DNA of 64,000 bases from assembly GCF_027568575.1 (NCBI RefSeq), contig NZ_JANUVP010000003.1; one strand, 5' to 3'. The notes below the pieces were generated by a model. It searched no databases, was not told the DNA's origin, and was given only the letters and a program-made list of their open reading frames with translations. The stretch is from Caldifermentibacillus hisashii. Lineage in GTDB: Bacteria > Bacillota > Bacilli > Bacillales > Caldibacillaceae. The first letter of the stretch is position 1, and each line of letters starts with the position of its first letter. Shown piece by piece: positions 26,376 to 35,051 of this stretch. The translations under genes were made by a program, and so were the position numbers.

Positions 26376-26412
26376 AAAAAATAGTCTGTAGGGGCGGTAT
26401 TCTTACAGACTT
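26376..26412 (-). terminator. Terminator of the germination operon
   Basis: On the minus strand AGTCTGTA/TACAGACT forms a stem with a 13-nt loop, followed by a run of T (A-run at 26376-26383 on the plus strand). Confidence 0.7.
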
Positions 26413-26427
26413 TATGTTGAATAATGA

Positions 26428-27543
26428 TTATTCCATCTTTCCGGTACTTATAATATTTACATTAATATCTAAAGTGAATTTCGCCTGTGGATATAAGCTT
26501 TCCCATTCTTTATACGTATCACCTGTATGAAGATTTGTTGCTTTATAACGTAAGCCAAATCCAAGTGGGTCAACATTTTGTTTTTGAAAATAAGTTAATA
26601 ATTCTAAAATCATTTTTTTGGCTATTTTACTTGTTTCTTTCCCATATTCCTTAAGGAGGTTCGATTCCGTATACTTGGATGATTCTTCAAGAATGCCTTG
26701 ATGGCGAATTTTATAATTTATAATCGGTTGTTTACTATTTTCACGATTAATTTTATAGTAAATACTCGTTGAATCAATAAATACCCCATATTTAAATTTC
26801 CCATTTTTTTCTTTTATTTCTGCATTAAATCTTTCTATATTCCCTCGTAAAATATTATATATCATCGTTTGTTGAGGAGTTAACTCGACATACTTTCCGT
26901 CTCCGATAACAAGAGCACGATGGATAACACATCTTTTTTCTTTTTTATCAATTTTTATAATCGGTAAAACGGGGTCAATGCCGGTTTCAATTTGCTGTCT
27001 CCTGAAATCAAACAAATACATCGGAGTGATATAAGGTGATTGAACCGCTGTTCTGCTAAAGAAATTGAATAACGGTGTTGTGACTGATGATTGTGATTTT
27101 GGTTCCATTTTAAGTATATCCTTGGCTCTTTTTTCGGCAATACCAATCCAAGACACTAATTGAATATCTCTTCTCCGATGGAAAAAATCTGTTACATTTC
27201 CCAAGTTTCGGTCTAATAAACTTTTACTTACGATAATAATTTTTGTATGAGAAAAATCAATATCCTTATCAATGGTAGCTCTTATTAATGCTAATGCTTC
27301 TGATATACTCACGCCCTTTTCTGAAAAAAACGCATATTTTACCCCTTCTTGTTTAATATTCCCGGATGGTATAACTACCTTTATTGTTACTTTATATGGT
27401 TTCTTCGTGTCACCGGAATCATCCACTGCAATCGCTAAGACAAACGCTCTATTATCAATGTCACGAAAGGAACATCCTGATAGAAACGAAATACTCAAGA
27501 AAAGGATGAAAAGAAAGTGAACAAATCTAAATCGCTTATTCAT
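26428..27543 (-). CDS. gerAC: Spore germinant receptor C subunit, lipoprotein (GerAC family)
   Basis: 371 residues. The signal peptide ends in a lipobox SFLSGC (lipid-modified Cys24). The body matches the Ger(x)C family: RDIDNRAFVLAIAVD near the N-terminus and a C-terminal domain ending in NVNIISTG. It sits on the outer face of the spore inner membrane as the C subunit of a nutrient germinant receptor. It overlaps gerAB by one base, confirming an A-B-C operon. The germinant cannot be predicted. Expression is expected in the forespore under sigma-G, but no promoter was assigned here. Confidence 0.93.
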   Translation of the reverse strand: MNKRFRFVHFLFILFLSISFLSGCSFRDIDNRAFVLAIAVDDSGDTKKPYKVTIKVVIPSGNIKQEGVKYAFFSEKGVSISEALALIRATIDKDIDFSHTKIIIVSKSLLDRNLGNVTDFFHRRRDIQLVSWIGIAEKRAKDILKMEPKSQSSVTTPLFNFFSRTAVQSPYITPMYLFDFRRQQIETGIDPVLPIIKIDKKEKRCVIHRALVIGDGKYVELTPQQTMIYNILRGNIERFNAEIKEKNGKFKYGVFIDSTSIYYKINRENSKQPIINYKIRHQGILEESSKYTESNLLKEYGKETSKIAKKMILELLTYFQKQNVDPLGFGLRYKATNLHTGDTYKEWESLYPQAKFTLDINVNIISTGKME

Positions 27544-28637
27544 TATCTTGCTCTCCTTTTTAAATATTGGAAAAGCAGTATCATTGTAAAAAAGAAAAAC
27601 GGCAACATGTTATTAAATAACTTAGAAAAGGTTATCAACTGATATTCATTAATCACGTTAATCAAATAAATACTAATTATCCAAAACGTTCCAATAATTA
27701 TCCCGAGTAACCAATTTATCGGTTGGTGAATATTTTTCTTTGTCATTATCAACTTTTTTGCTATTTGAACGACAACATGCCAATGAACAAGAATGTTTAA
27801 AAATGTAGTGAAGATGGAAACGGTTAATGCAATATAAAGTACACGCTCGATAATTCCAAGTGGCATTCTAAGCGTATCACTGGCAGTCATCATCGGATAA
27901 GGAATCGTATCGATATTTTCATAACCGAGAAGTCCAATAGGAATGAAAAAGCTAACAAACAATGTACCAAGGCAGAGTAATACAGCAATCAGATAATCTT
28001 TCCATTTAAACGTAAAGTCATGTTGCTGAAACTGATTGTTAAAAATAATTAAATTTGATACTCCTAAATATACATAGAATGAATTAGCGATCGCTGAGAA
28101 ACTTGGAAAATGATTGATATGCATGACTGCTTCCTTAACAAAATCAAGTTCAAATTCGCTGCTAGTTAATGCTTTAAGAATAAGAAGAATTAAAAATGGA
28201 AAGGTAATCAGTAGCACAATTTCGATCGTGTAAAGTATACTTTTTGTCTGCAAAAGGATGCCGAATGTGATGAACGTCAAAAAGATAATTGTTATGAAAA
28301 TTGCAGGTGTTTCAGGTGTCAGAAATCTCTTTAGTGTAAAAACAAACGAAATTAACGAGATCAAGCCGGCAAAAAACCACATAATGGAAATAATTCCTAG
28401 TATGGTTCTTGTTAACCATTTAGGGAAATATTTTAGGAGCTGGTCAGGCAAGTCCTTTCCCGGTATAGTTTGAAAAAAGTGAATCCATCCAATTAAAAAC
28501 ATAAAACCAAAAAGCGGCGATAGAACAATTGAAAGAAGCGAGCCCTGTTCTCTTAAATCAAGTAAAACTTTATGACCTGCAGAAATACTGTACCATAACA
28601 TATTGACTATTATGAGATAAAAAACATATCGTTTCAT
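27543..28637 (-). CDS. gerAB: Spore germinant receptor B subunit, permease-like (GerAB family)
   Basis: 364 residues with ten hydrophobic segments, belonging to the APC-superfamily endospore germination permeases. It forms the germinant-binding membrane subunit with the A and C proteins. Conserved features are the N-terminal YLIIVNML helix and the internal PFGLLGYEN-like loop (here PIGLLGYENIDTI). The ATG start (28635-28637) overlaps the TGA of gerAA (28634-28636) as ATGA, so translation is coupled. Confidence 0.92.
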   Translation of the reverse strand: MKRYVFYLIIVNMLWYSISAGHKVLLDLREQGSLLSIVLSPLFGFMFLIGWIHFFQTIPGKDLPDQLLKYFPKWLTRTILGIISIMWFFAGLISLISFVFTLKRFLTPETPAIFITIIFLTFITFGILLQTKSILYTIEIVLLITFPFLILLILKALTSSEFELDFVKEAVMHINHFPSFSAIANSFYVYLGVSNLIIFNNQFQQHDFTFKWKDYLIAVLLCLGTLFVSFFIPIGLLGYENIDTIPYPMMTASDTLRMPLGIIERVLYIALTVSIFTTFLNILVHWHVVVQIAKKLIMTKKNIHQPINWLLGIIIGTFWIISIYLINVINEYQLITFSKLFNNMLPFFFFTMILLFQYLKRRAR

Positions 28638-30016
28638 GATTTGACACCTTTTGTTTCAACTTTTTTTCGTTGAACAAATAATTTTAAATATGGCTCACCA
28701 AAACTTTCCAAATTGGTTAAATAGAGAACAAATGCTAAAAAAGATAAAATTAAACCGGTAATGCCTGCAGTTGTCCCAAAAAACAATAAAACATAACGAA
28801 CTATTCGAATCGCAAAACTCATTTCGTTAATTGGGATAGCAAAGGTTGCAATCGCAACGGCAGAGACAATGATAACCATAATATTTGAGGTAAGGGCAGC
28901 TTCTGTGGCAGCCGTACCTAAAATTAAACCGCCAACCGTTGTTGCTGTTCCACTGACTGCTCTGGGCAAACGAATACTGGCCTCAGTCAATAATTCCATA
29001 AAGACGAGAAGGAATAATACCTCAATAAAAGAAGGAAATGGAACACCGACCCGACTGCCTGCAACAGAAAAGGCCAATTCTGAGCGCAAAACTTCCGGGT
29101 TATAGGAGGTAACTGCTACATAAACGCCCGGTAACAGTAAACAAATAAATAAACCAAAATAACGAAGTACCTTTAAAAATTTTGAAACCCCAAACGGTAA
29201 ATACTTATCATCCATCGATGTCATAAAGTCAAAGAATACGGAAGGTGTAATAATTGCATTAGGGGTTCCGTCTAAAATTAAGACCACTTTTCCGCCAGCG
29301 ATATTTTGGATGACCCGATCTGATCTTTCTGTTATCATCATAATCGGCATAAATGTCCATTTTTTGTCATTCAAAAGTCGCTGTAATTCTGAACTGGATA
29401 AAATAACAGAGTGCTTCAAATTTTTCACTTTCTCTTGTAAATTTTTTAGAACCGAATCGTTGACATTTTCTTGATCATATAATATAGCCAATGTTTGATT
29501 ATTACTTGTTCCAATTTGATGCGTTTCAATCTTTAATGAAATATTATGATAACGATGTCGAATGATATTTAAATTCGTTTGGATATCTTCACTTAAGCCT
29601 AATTCCGGTCCCTGAATTGTTGGCTCGATATTTGTTTCCAATACCAAATTAGTTGTTATTTTTTTTAAATCAAGTAAATAATTTTGTTCTTGTATTTGAA
29701 CAAGTACACTTCCTCTGCTTAATTGCGACAGTACTTTCTCGTTCGTTTCGATTTTGTTATTTTGTGGAAGAGAAGCTATGTAAGAATCAAATAGTTGTAT
29801 TGAACCCATTTCAAAAAAAGGTTTGATGATATAATTTTGTATTTGGTCATTATCAACGACGGTTTTTAAATAAAGAAGGTGGACTGTTATATTGTCGGTT
29901 TGTAATTTTTGATTGATAATATCAAAACTTGGTTCCAGCTTTTCGGCCAATAAGTCAATCAAATTTGTTTGACTCGTAGTTTTTTTCTTTTTGGTTTGCA
30001 ATCTATCCCTCCTCAT
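28634..30016 (-). CDS. gerAA: Spore germinant receptor A subunit (GerAA family)
   Basis: 460 residues, slightly shorter than B. subtilis GerAA (482). An N-terminal cytosolic domain of about 240 residues is followed by a membrane domain with five to six segments. The family motifs GGKVVLILDGTPNAIITPSVFFDF and PGVYVAVTSYNPEVLRSELA are present; shown here in parts: VVLILDGTPNA and YVAVTSYNPE. It oligomerises to form the conducting part of the receptor that starts germination. It is the first gene of the operon. Upstream lie dispersed repeats (30018-30322) rather than an obvious conserved promoter. Confidence 0.94.
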   Translation of the reverse strand: MRRDRLQTKKKKTTSQTNLIDLLAEKLEPSFDIINQKLQTDNITVHLLYLKTVVDNDQIQNYIIKPFFEMGSIQLFDSYIASLPQNNKIETNEKVLSQLSRGSVLVQIQEQNYLLDLKKITTNLVLETNIEPTIQGPELGLSEDIQTNLNIIRHRYHNISLKIETHQIGTSNNQTLAILYDQENVNDSVLKNLQEKVKNLKHSVILSSSELQRLLNDKKWTFMPIMMITERSDRVIQNIAGGKVVLILDGTPNAIITPSVFFDFMTSMDDKYLPFGVSKFLKVLRYFGLFICLLLPGVYVAVTSYNPEVLRSELAFSVAGSRVGVPFPSFIEVLFLLVFMELLTEASIRLPRAVSGTATTVGGLILGTAATEAALTSNIMVIIVSAVAIATFAIPINEMSFAIRIVRYVLLFFGTTAGITGLILSFLAFVLYLTNLESFGEPYLKLFVQRKKVETKGVKS

Positions 30017-30017
30017 T

Positions 30018-30322
30018 TATAAAGTGACTATCGGTGGGGCAAGCCCTTCTGATAAGTAGTTGAACCAATTGGGCACATACGGGCACTTATCTTCCACCAT
30101 TGCAACGTAAAATATTTATTAAAGGTAAAAGAGGAAGATTTAATGCCCGTTCGTGCGGGATAAAGTGAAAATTCCATCAGTGGGGGATTCTGCATCTCCC
30201 ACTGGTAATTAGTTGGACCAATCGGACCTTCACGGGCAGTTGATTCTCTCCCCCATCTTCTTTGTAAACTTGAAAAATTTGAAGTCGAGGTGGAATCTAC
30301 TGCCCGTAAAGGTGGGACAAAG
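30018..30322 (+). repeat. Dispersed GGATAAA-type repeat, two tandem copies (D and E)
   Basis: Copy D (30018-30164) ends GCCCGTTCGTGCGGGATAAA, and copy E (30162-30322) starts at once with AAAGTGAAAATTCCATCAGT. E carries the hairpin CAGTGGGGG...CTCCCACTG, AATTAGTTGGACCAATCGGA, CATCTTCTTTGTAAACTTGA and GCCCGTAAAGGTGGGACAAA. The 464-bp gap between gerAA and the symporter gene is mostly this repeat. No gene lies in it. Confidence 0.75.
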
Positions 30323-30426
30323 GGGATGATGGGGATAGTTTATACAAAAATGCACAATTTATACTGAAAATGGGAAACGTGATGGGGAGAATGATTGTCT
30401 GGCAAATATAAACTTTGTTAAACATT

Positions 30427-30454
30427 AAAAGAGAAGGTGTTCCGGCGCACCTTC
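30427..30454 (-). terminator. Terminator of the symporter gene
   Basis: On the minus strand GAAGGTG-CGCCGGAA-CACCTTC is followed by TCTTTT. Confidence 0.75.
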
Positions 30455-30480
30455 TTCATTTGCAATTAACATCCGGATTT

Positions 30481-31449
30481 CTAAACTTGAACACTTTTTA
30501 CTTTTCTATGATGATGACTAAATACTTTATCTAAGAATGTTGCATAAAGTGATGCCAATATTTGTTGGAAAAGCATGCCGACAACAACTGGCAGGACGAC
30601 AGCTGACGGAAAATAAGAAAGGGCAATAACAGCACCGGCACTAATATTGCGCATACCACCTAAAAACGTAAAAGCGGTAATTGTTTCATGATCATATTTT
30701 AACAATCGACTGATAAGGTAAGCGAAAAAATAACTCGACATTGCGATAAAAAACGCCGTACAGATAATAATAATTAACTTTAAATCAATATTTTTAAAAT
30801 ATGGTGCTACTTCTGAACTGTTTAGCATAACAACTAATCCAAGAAATAGTTTGGAAATGGGGGCGAGTCTCGGCTTCCAAACTGTGCTCATTTTACCATT
30901 TGTCATCTGATTAAGTACCATCCCAAAAATGGACGGCAAAACAATCATAAAAAACAATCCCGAAATCATGCTTGAGATATCCATTTCAATATTTTTCCCA
31001 ACAAAATTAGATAAACTAAGAGGGACGATAAAAGGTGAAAGCAATGAATCAATTAAGATTAGCGCTAACGATAATGCAGTATTCCCTTGTTTCATGGCCG
31101 TCCAAATAAAACTCGTGATGGCAGTCGGAATCACCATGCCGAGGATAAGACCGGTAATGGTAAAAATATCGTCGGAAAATACGATATGTCCGACCGACCA
31201 CGCCCAAAACGGCATAACTATATGAAGAAATAAAAGCAAAATAATAACGGGGAGCGGGTGAAGAACAGCTCCTTTGATGGCTCGAAAATTCATACTGAGA
31301 CTACCTTCAAAGGTCATAAAAGCAAATAACCAAGGGACAAGAAAAGTATAATCTTGCAGAATACTAGAAAATAAGACGCCTAACACAACACTTGTCGGTG
31401 TAATAAACGGCATCATCCGTTCAAGTATACGATTGATTTGTTGTAACAT
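30481..31449 (-). CDS. Bile acid:sodium symporter (BASS) family transporter
   Basis: About 322 residues with roughly ten membrane segments. The core patterns fit the SBF/BASS family: LFAFMTFEGSLSMNF, GMVIPTAITSFIWT, and the crossover-type RNISAGAVIALSYF near the C-terminus. Bacterial members take up organic anions such as pantoate, keto acids or arsenite relatives; the substrate cannot be told here. The minus-strand start at 31449 is chosen because GAGGAG lies 9 bp upstream. A 28-residue longer frame exists without such a site. The gene is monocistronic, with its own terminator. Confidence 0.85.
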   Translation of the reverse strand: MLQQINRILERMMPFITPTSVVLGVLFSSILQDYTFLVPWLFAFMTFEGSLSMNFRAIKGAVLHPLPVIILLLFLHIVMPFWAWSVGHIVFSDDIFTITGLILGMVIPTAITSFIWTAMKQGNTALSLALILIDSLLSPFIVPLSLSNFVGKNIEMDISSMISGLFFMIVLPSIFGMVLNQMTNGKMSTVWKPRLAPISKLFLGLVVMLNSSEVAPYFKNIDLKLIIIICTAFFIAMSSYFFAYLISRLLKYDHETITAFTFLGGMRNISAGAVIALSYFPSAVVLPVVVGMLFQQILASLYATFLDKVFSHHHRKVKSVQV

Positions 31450-31716
31450 TTGAACCGTCTCCTCATAAAATTTCAGCCTGTCAATGAAGACAATCCGACT
31501 AGATACAAAACTAATTATTCCGATTAGATTCAATGAAATTTATTATAACAGTTCAAGTCAAAATTTCAATGGGAAAAGGGACAGTTCTTAATAAATGATA
31601 GTATTATTTTCCAACAAGGCTAGCATGGTTGTTGTTTTTAAATAAAGTCGCGATGTTTTATTAAAAATTTGCACCGTTATATCCCTTTGGATATGATTAT
31701 CTAAAGGGGTGTTTTT
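31450..31716. other. Intergenic region, possible end of a Tn7-like element
   Basis: No gene. AT-rich DNA runs up to a ribosome site AAAGGGG at 31704-31709 that belongs to the broken tnsA. The stretch 31636-31680 (TTTTTAAATAAAGTCGCGAT and similar) may hold transposon-end sites, but a defined terminal inverted repeat could not be proved. Confidence 0.3.
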
Positions 31717-32010
31717 ATGTCGAAAAGAAAAAGAACATCTGAAATTGAACAGTGGATTAAACAAGGTCGAGGAACGGTATTGGAGTAGATTATAAACTTT
31801 GTTTAAAGATCTCATTTTTAACAGGGGAAAAGATATCTAAAACAATGGCAAAAAACATTGGATTCATAAAATCAACAAAAGAAAGATCAAAAAGCAAAAA
31901 ATGGAGAGATTCTACCATTGCTAAGGCTAAGAAAGCAAGCGTGGACCAATTTCCAAATAGAAAAAGTCAAATTGATATAAGGTATTTTTATAAAAACGAG
32001 GTGGGAAAAT
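31717..32010 (+). pseudogene. Remnant of tnsA, Tn7-like transposase endonuclease subunit
   Basis: With an intact AAAGGGGTGTTTTT ribosome site, ATG 31717 opens MSKRKRTSEIEQWIKQGRGT and then meets a stop at 31786. In the +1 frame the sequence continues as GIGVDYKLCLKI. Together these match the conserved N-terminus of TnsA (KRKRT...I-x-x-W-I-K-x-G-R-G-x-G...GVDYKPWL). Loss of one G near 31775 explains the break. Further downstream the open frame is Lys-rich and no longer TnsA-like (to 32018), so a deletion has probably joined another part of the element. TnsA cuts 5' ends of Tn7-type transposons; here it is dead. Confidence 0.72.
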
Positions 32011-32721
32011 GTGGATGAAAGTATACTCATTATAGAAGACGAAGTAGGATTAATTAAAATGCTAAAACGATTGTTAGATAAGGAAGGATTTAAAGAGATA
32101 TACCAAGCAGAGTCGGGTACTGAGGCATTGAAAAGTGTTAAGGAACACAGAATTGATTTGATATTGCTCGATGTCATGCTACCTGATACAAACGGTTTCG
32201 ATTTATGTCAACAAATTAGAGAAATATCAGATGTTCCCATTATCTTTTTGACTGCACGTACTACCGATATTGACAAATTAACCGGGTTTTCTATGGGTGG
32301 TGATGATTATATAACGAAACCTTTTAATCCCCTTGAAGTGGCTGCACGAATCAAGGCCATTCTACACCGTCAAAGGAAAGCAATGACTGGGATGGCAAAG
32401 GTGTTTCAAACAGAACGGTTTGCATTGTATTATGACCAAGCAAAGTTAATTGTAGATGGAAAAGAAGTGAATTGTCCAGCCAAGGAGTTTCAATTACTAA
32501 AATTCATGTGCCAGCATCCTAATCAGGTTTTTAGAGTAGATTATCTATATGAAAAAGTTTGGGGAGATTATAGTATTGTGGGGAAAGAAAATACGGTTAT
32601 GGTCCATATTAGTCGCCTGCGTCAAAAAATTGAAAAAGACCCTAAACATCCGGAGTATTTAATCAATGTCAGGGGATTGGGTTACATGCTAAATCATGAA
32701 AACCAAAGGAGTCCCCAATGA
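32011..32721 (+). CDS. OmpR-family two-component response regulator
   Basis: 236 residues: a receiver domain with phosphoacceptor Asp54 (LILLDVMLPD), the acidic pair at residues 10-11, the conserved Thr in FLTART and Lys in YITKPFNP. The C-terminal winged helix of OmpR/PhoB type follows (HISRLRQKIE, RGLGYML). It starts at GTG 32011 with a GAGGTGGG site. It overlaps the histidine kinase gene by 4 bp. The cotranscribed kinase and the downstream ABC genes suggest a sensing-and-export module, possibly for a peptide. Signal unknown. Confidence 0.94.
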   Translation: MDESILIIEDEVGLIKMLKRLLDKEGFKEIYQAESGTEALKSVKEHRIDLILLDVMLPDTNGFDLCQQIREISDVPIIFLTARTTDIDKLTGFSMGGDDYITKPFNPLEVAARIKAILHRQRKAMTGMAKVFQTERFALYYDQAKLIVDGKEVNCPAKEFQLLKFMCQHPNQVFRVDYLYEKVWGDYSIVGKENTVMVHISRLRQKIEKDPKHPEYLINVRGLGYMLNHENQRSPQ

Positions 32722-33791
32722 AATTAGAAACCAAAATTTCATTGATATTAATAATAGTTTTTTTAGCCTTAGGTGCTCTTTTTTTTATAACCGGATTTTC
32801 ACTCCTTAACCTATTAAACACCCCCTTAGGAATTAATGGCTTGGTGACATATGTTTTATTCCCGCTATTATTCATTGGAATACTTATTCTGACTGGCCTT
32901 GTTATCGACCGCCAAATCAGGAAACCTCTTTTCTTTTTTATACGCTGGATTGACCAATTATCACTTGGGGTCTTTAATAAACCTGATACAATAAAGAATT
33001 TTTCTTTAAATAAGATAAGGTTTAGTCCGTTTTTGGAACTTAAATCAAAGCTCGATGGTTTAACAGATCAACTAAATGCGGCGGAAAAGGAACGAAAAGA
33101 ACTTGAAGAAACTAGGAAGAACTGGACTGCGGGTGTGACACATGACTTAAAAACACCGTTATCTTACATAAAAGGTTACGCAGCCATGCTTCGTTCCGAA
33201 CATAAATGGGATGAAGAGGAAATTAAGGAATTTGCTAAAATTATTGAAGAAAAATCATTATATATGGAGCAATTAATTGATGATTTAAGTGTTGTTTATG
33301 AGTTTGAGAAAATGCAAATTCCTTTGAATTTACGTACCATGAATCTTGTCACTTTTGTAAAAAATGTTTTGGAAGATCTTCGTCAGTATCCGACAGCTAA
33401 TGACTATCCTATTCATTTAAACGTCGAGGATGAAGGCGATATTTTATTATCTTTTGATCAGACTTTATTAAAAAGATCATTAGAAAATTTCATTATGAAT
33501 GCTATTTATCATAATCCTCCTGAAACAACGATTACTGTTTCCATAAAAACTATAGAAGGTTCCCCTTTAATAGAAATTAAAGATGATGGTATCGGAATGG
33601 ATGATAAAACAATTCAACAGTTATTTAATCAATATTACAGGGGTACGACGACGGACAAATCCCATCTTGGGTCAGGGTTGGGAATGTCCATTGCCAAACA
33701 GTTTATTGAAAAACAAGGGGGGCAGGTTAAAGTCGAAAGTGAGCCGAATAAAGGGACGAAGATAAAAATTTTATTTCCTTGCAAAAATTAA
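32718..33791 (+). CDS. Sensor histidine kinase
   Basis: 357 residues. Two N-terminal membrane helices (about residues 8-32 and 44-64) have almost no extracytoplasmic loop, then a linker with a coiled coil (KLDGLTDQLNAAEKERKELE). The H-box AGVTHDLKTPLSYIKG holds phospho-His142. N-, G1- and G2-boxes follow (ENFIMNAIYHN, KDDGIGMD, GSGLGMSIAKQFIEKQGG). Such short-loop kinases in Firmicutes often sense cell-envelope stress or work with an ABC transporter. It overlaps the regulator gene by 4 bp (ATGA-type). A terminator follows at 33804-33831, so the next genes likely have their own promoter. Confidence 0.94.
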   Translation: MKLETKISLILIIVFLALGALFFITGFSLLNLLNTPLGINGLVTYVLFPLLFIGILILTGLVIDRQIRKPLFFFIRWIDQLSLGVFNKPDTIKNFSLNKIRFSPFLELKSKLDGLTDQLNAAEKERKELEETRKNWTAGVTHDLKTPLSYIKGYAAMLRSEHKWDEEEIKEFAKIIEEKSLYMEQLIDDLSVVYEFEKMQIPLNLRTMNLVTFVKNVLEDLRQYPTANDYPIHLNVEDEGDILLSFDQTLLKRSLENFIMNAIYHNPPETTITVSIKTIEGSPLIEIKDDGIGMDDKTIQQLFNQYYRGTTTDKSHLGSGLGMSIAKQFIEKQGGQVKVESEPNKGTKIKILFPCKN

Positions 33792-33803
33792 GGTTCTGTT
33801 AAG

Positions 33804-33831
33804 ACACCATTTCAATGGTGTTTATTTTTTT
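33804..33831 (+). terminator. Terminator after the two-component genes
   Basis: ACACCATT / AATGGTGT with a two-base loop (effectively larger in RNA), followed by TTATTTTTTT. Confidence 0.75.
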
Positions 33832-33834
33832 ACC

Positions 33835-33849
33835 CTATACTACGTATAG
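33835..33849. promoter_or_regulatory. Palindromic operator candidate upstream of the peptide/ABC genes
   Basis: CTATAC-TAC-GTATAG is a perfect 6-3-6 inverted repeat placed just after the kinase terminator and 54 bp before the small peptide ORF. Position and symmetry fit a regulator site, perhaps for the adjacent response regulator, although OmpR types usually prefer direct repeats. Confidence 0.35.
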
Positions 33850-33902
33850 AACTGATTGTTCGCGGTGATACATTCATTACTGAATTGAGAGGAATGAAAT
33901 AA

Positions 33903-34025
33903 ATGAAAAAAACTTTGTATAAGCAAAAAAAGAAAGCTTTGAACCAAACAATCAAAATGATATTCACTTTGCTGGCAATGTTCGCAATAGATGTCGAATT
34001 TGGGAGTGGTGCAAATGTTAATTGA
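33903..34025 (+). CDS. Small peptide ORF (40 residues) ahead of ABC transporter genes
   Basis: Not recognised. ATG 33903 is preceded by GAGAGGAATGAAATAA. The product has a Lys-rich N-terminus (KKTLYKQKKKALNQ), a single hydrophobic stretch (about residues 18-28, MIFTLLAMFAI) and a short polar tail ending in GSGANVN. It overlaps the start of the ABC ATPase gene by 11 bp. Its layout, basic head plus hydrophobic core beside a two-component system and an exporter-like ABC set, would suit a secreted or signalling peptide precursor, but it could also be a remnant or just a translational coupler. Confidence is moderate that it is translated and low for function. Confidence 0.4.
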   Translation: MKKTLYKQKKKALNQTIKMIFTLLAMFAIDVEFGSGANVN

Positions 34026-34671
34026 AGCTCAAGACATTTCAGTAGCAATAGGTGGACGGCTTGTACTTGATGGTGAGTCCGTTCGCTGTAAGCCCGGTAT
34101 TATGACCGCCCTCGTTGGTGCGAGTGGTTCGGGAAAGACCACACTCCTGCATTGCCTCGGATTGTTGCTGCCGGTTGATAAGGGTAGCATCATGATTGAC
34201 GGGAACGATGTCACGAGGTATAGCATTGCGGCACGACGTCGGTTCTGGCGAGATCACGCAGCATTCGTACTTCAGGATTACGGAATTATCGATGAAGAGT
34301 CGGTTGCATTCAATGTCACAATGGAGGCGAGTATCCTTGGACGACGTGTCTCGGGAAACAAAGAACAGATGAAACAATCACTCGAACAGACGGGTCTAAA
34401 AGGTAGGGAACATGAGTTGGCCGGACACCTGAGTGGAGGCGAAAAGCAAAGACTTGCTTTGGCTCGTGCCATCTACAAGAATGCTGATGTCCTATTTGTT
34501 GATGAGCCAACTGCTTCACTTGATGCAGCTAACCGGCGTAAGGTCATCGAACTGCTTACGGACTTTGCTGTGCGTGGCAGGACGGTCATTGTGTCAACGC
34601 ATGATTCCGAAATGATTGGTGCATGCAGCGCCATGCATCAGGTCGGTTCCAAAGCTCGTAACATTAACTAA
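34015..34671 (+). CDS. ABC transporter ATP-binding protein (MacB/LolD-like)
   Basis: 218 residues. Walker A GASGSGKTT at residues 35-43, signature LSGGEKQRLALARAI, Walker B VLFVDEPTASLD, and the switch His in STHD. The type pairs with FtsX/MacB-like or bacteriocin-associated permeases rather than with importers. ATG 34015 has a GGGAGTGG site. GC is clearly higher than in the two-component genes just upstream, and the codon choice differs (many CGT, GGT and GAC), suggesting transfer. Partner permease is the gene at 35249, with a small anchored protein between. Confidence 0.9.
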   Translation: MLIEAQDISVAIGGRLVLDGESVRCKPGIMTALVGASGSGKTTLLHCLGLLLPVDKGSIMIDGNDVTRYSIAARRRFWRDHAAFVLQDYGIIDEESVAFNVTMEASILGRRVSGNKEQMKQSLEQTGLKGREHELAGHLSGGEKQRLALARAIYKNADVLFVDEPTASLDAANRRKVIELLTDFAVRGRTVIVSTHDSEMIGACSAMHQVGSKARNIN

Positions 34672-34691
34672 AGAACACAAGGAGGATACTG

Positions 34692-35051
34692 ATGAAATCA
34701 ACTTCTAAGATAATTATTAGTGTAATTGTTGGTTTGCTAATGGTAGTGGGAGCCTTTGCGTTTCTGAACGGTTGGATAACGGGATCACCAAAAGACACGC
34801 ACCCTCCTTGCGATCAGCTGCCATCCGTTGCAGAGGCCACTGCTGCTTTGGACAATCACGAAAATTTAGCCAAAGAAATAGAAAAGCTGGGAGATGGGAT
34901 TAAAGTGGAAGTGGGTAAGCCGTGTCAAGATGATCAGGAACGGGGGCTCATTTTGGTGAGCTATGATTTGAAATCCGAACGTGATGCCATAAGTAACTTA
35001 CTCTCTCGCAGTGAAGGATTTGGAGTTCCGGTTCATTTGAAGAAGCGCTGA
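34692..35051 (+). CDS. Small membrane-anchored protein of unknown function
   Basis: Not recognised as a named family. 119 residues: one N-terminal membrane helix or signal anchor (about residues 7-26), then a soluble domain with two cysteines (Cys40, Cys78) that could form a disulfide outside the cell. An AAGGAGGATACTG ribosome site and its place between the ABC ATPase and the permease imply a role in that system, such as immunity protein or an extracytoplasmic accessory. It shares the raised GC of its two neighbours. Nothing in sequence fixes the function. Confidence 0.75.
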   Translation: MKSTSKIIISVIVGLLMVVGAFAFLNGWITGSPKDTHPPCDQLPSVAEATAALDNHENLAKEIEKLGDGIKVEVGKPCQDDQERGLILVSYDLKSERDAISNLLSRSEGFGVPVHLKKR

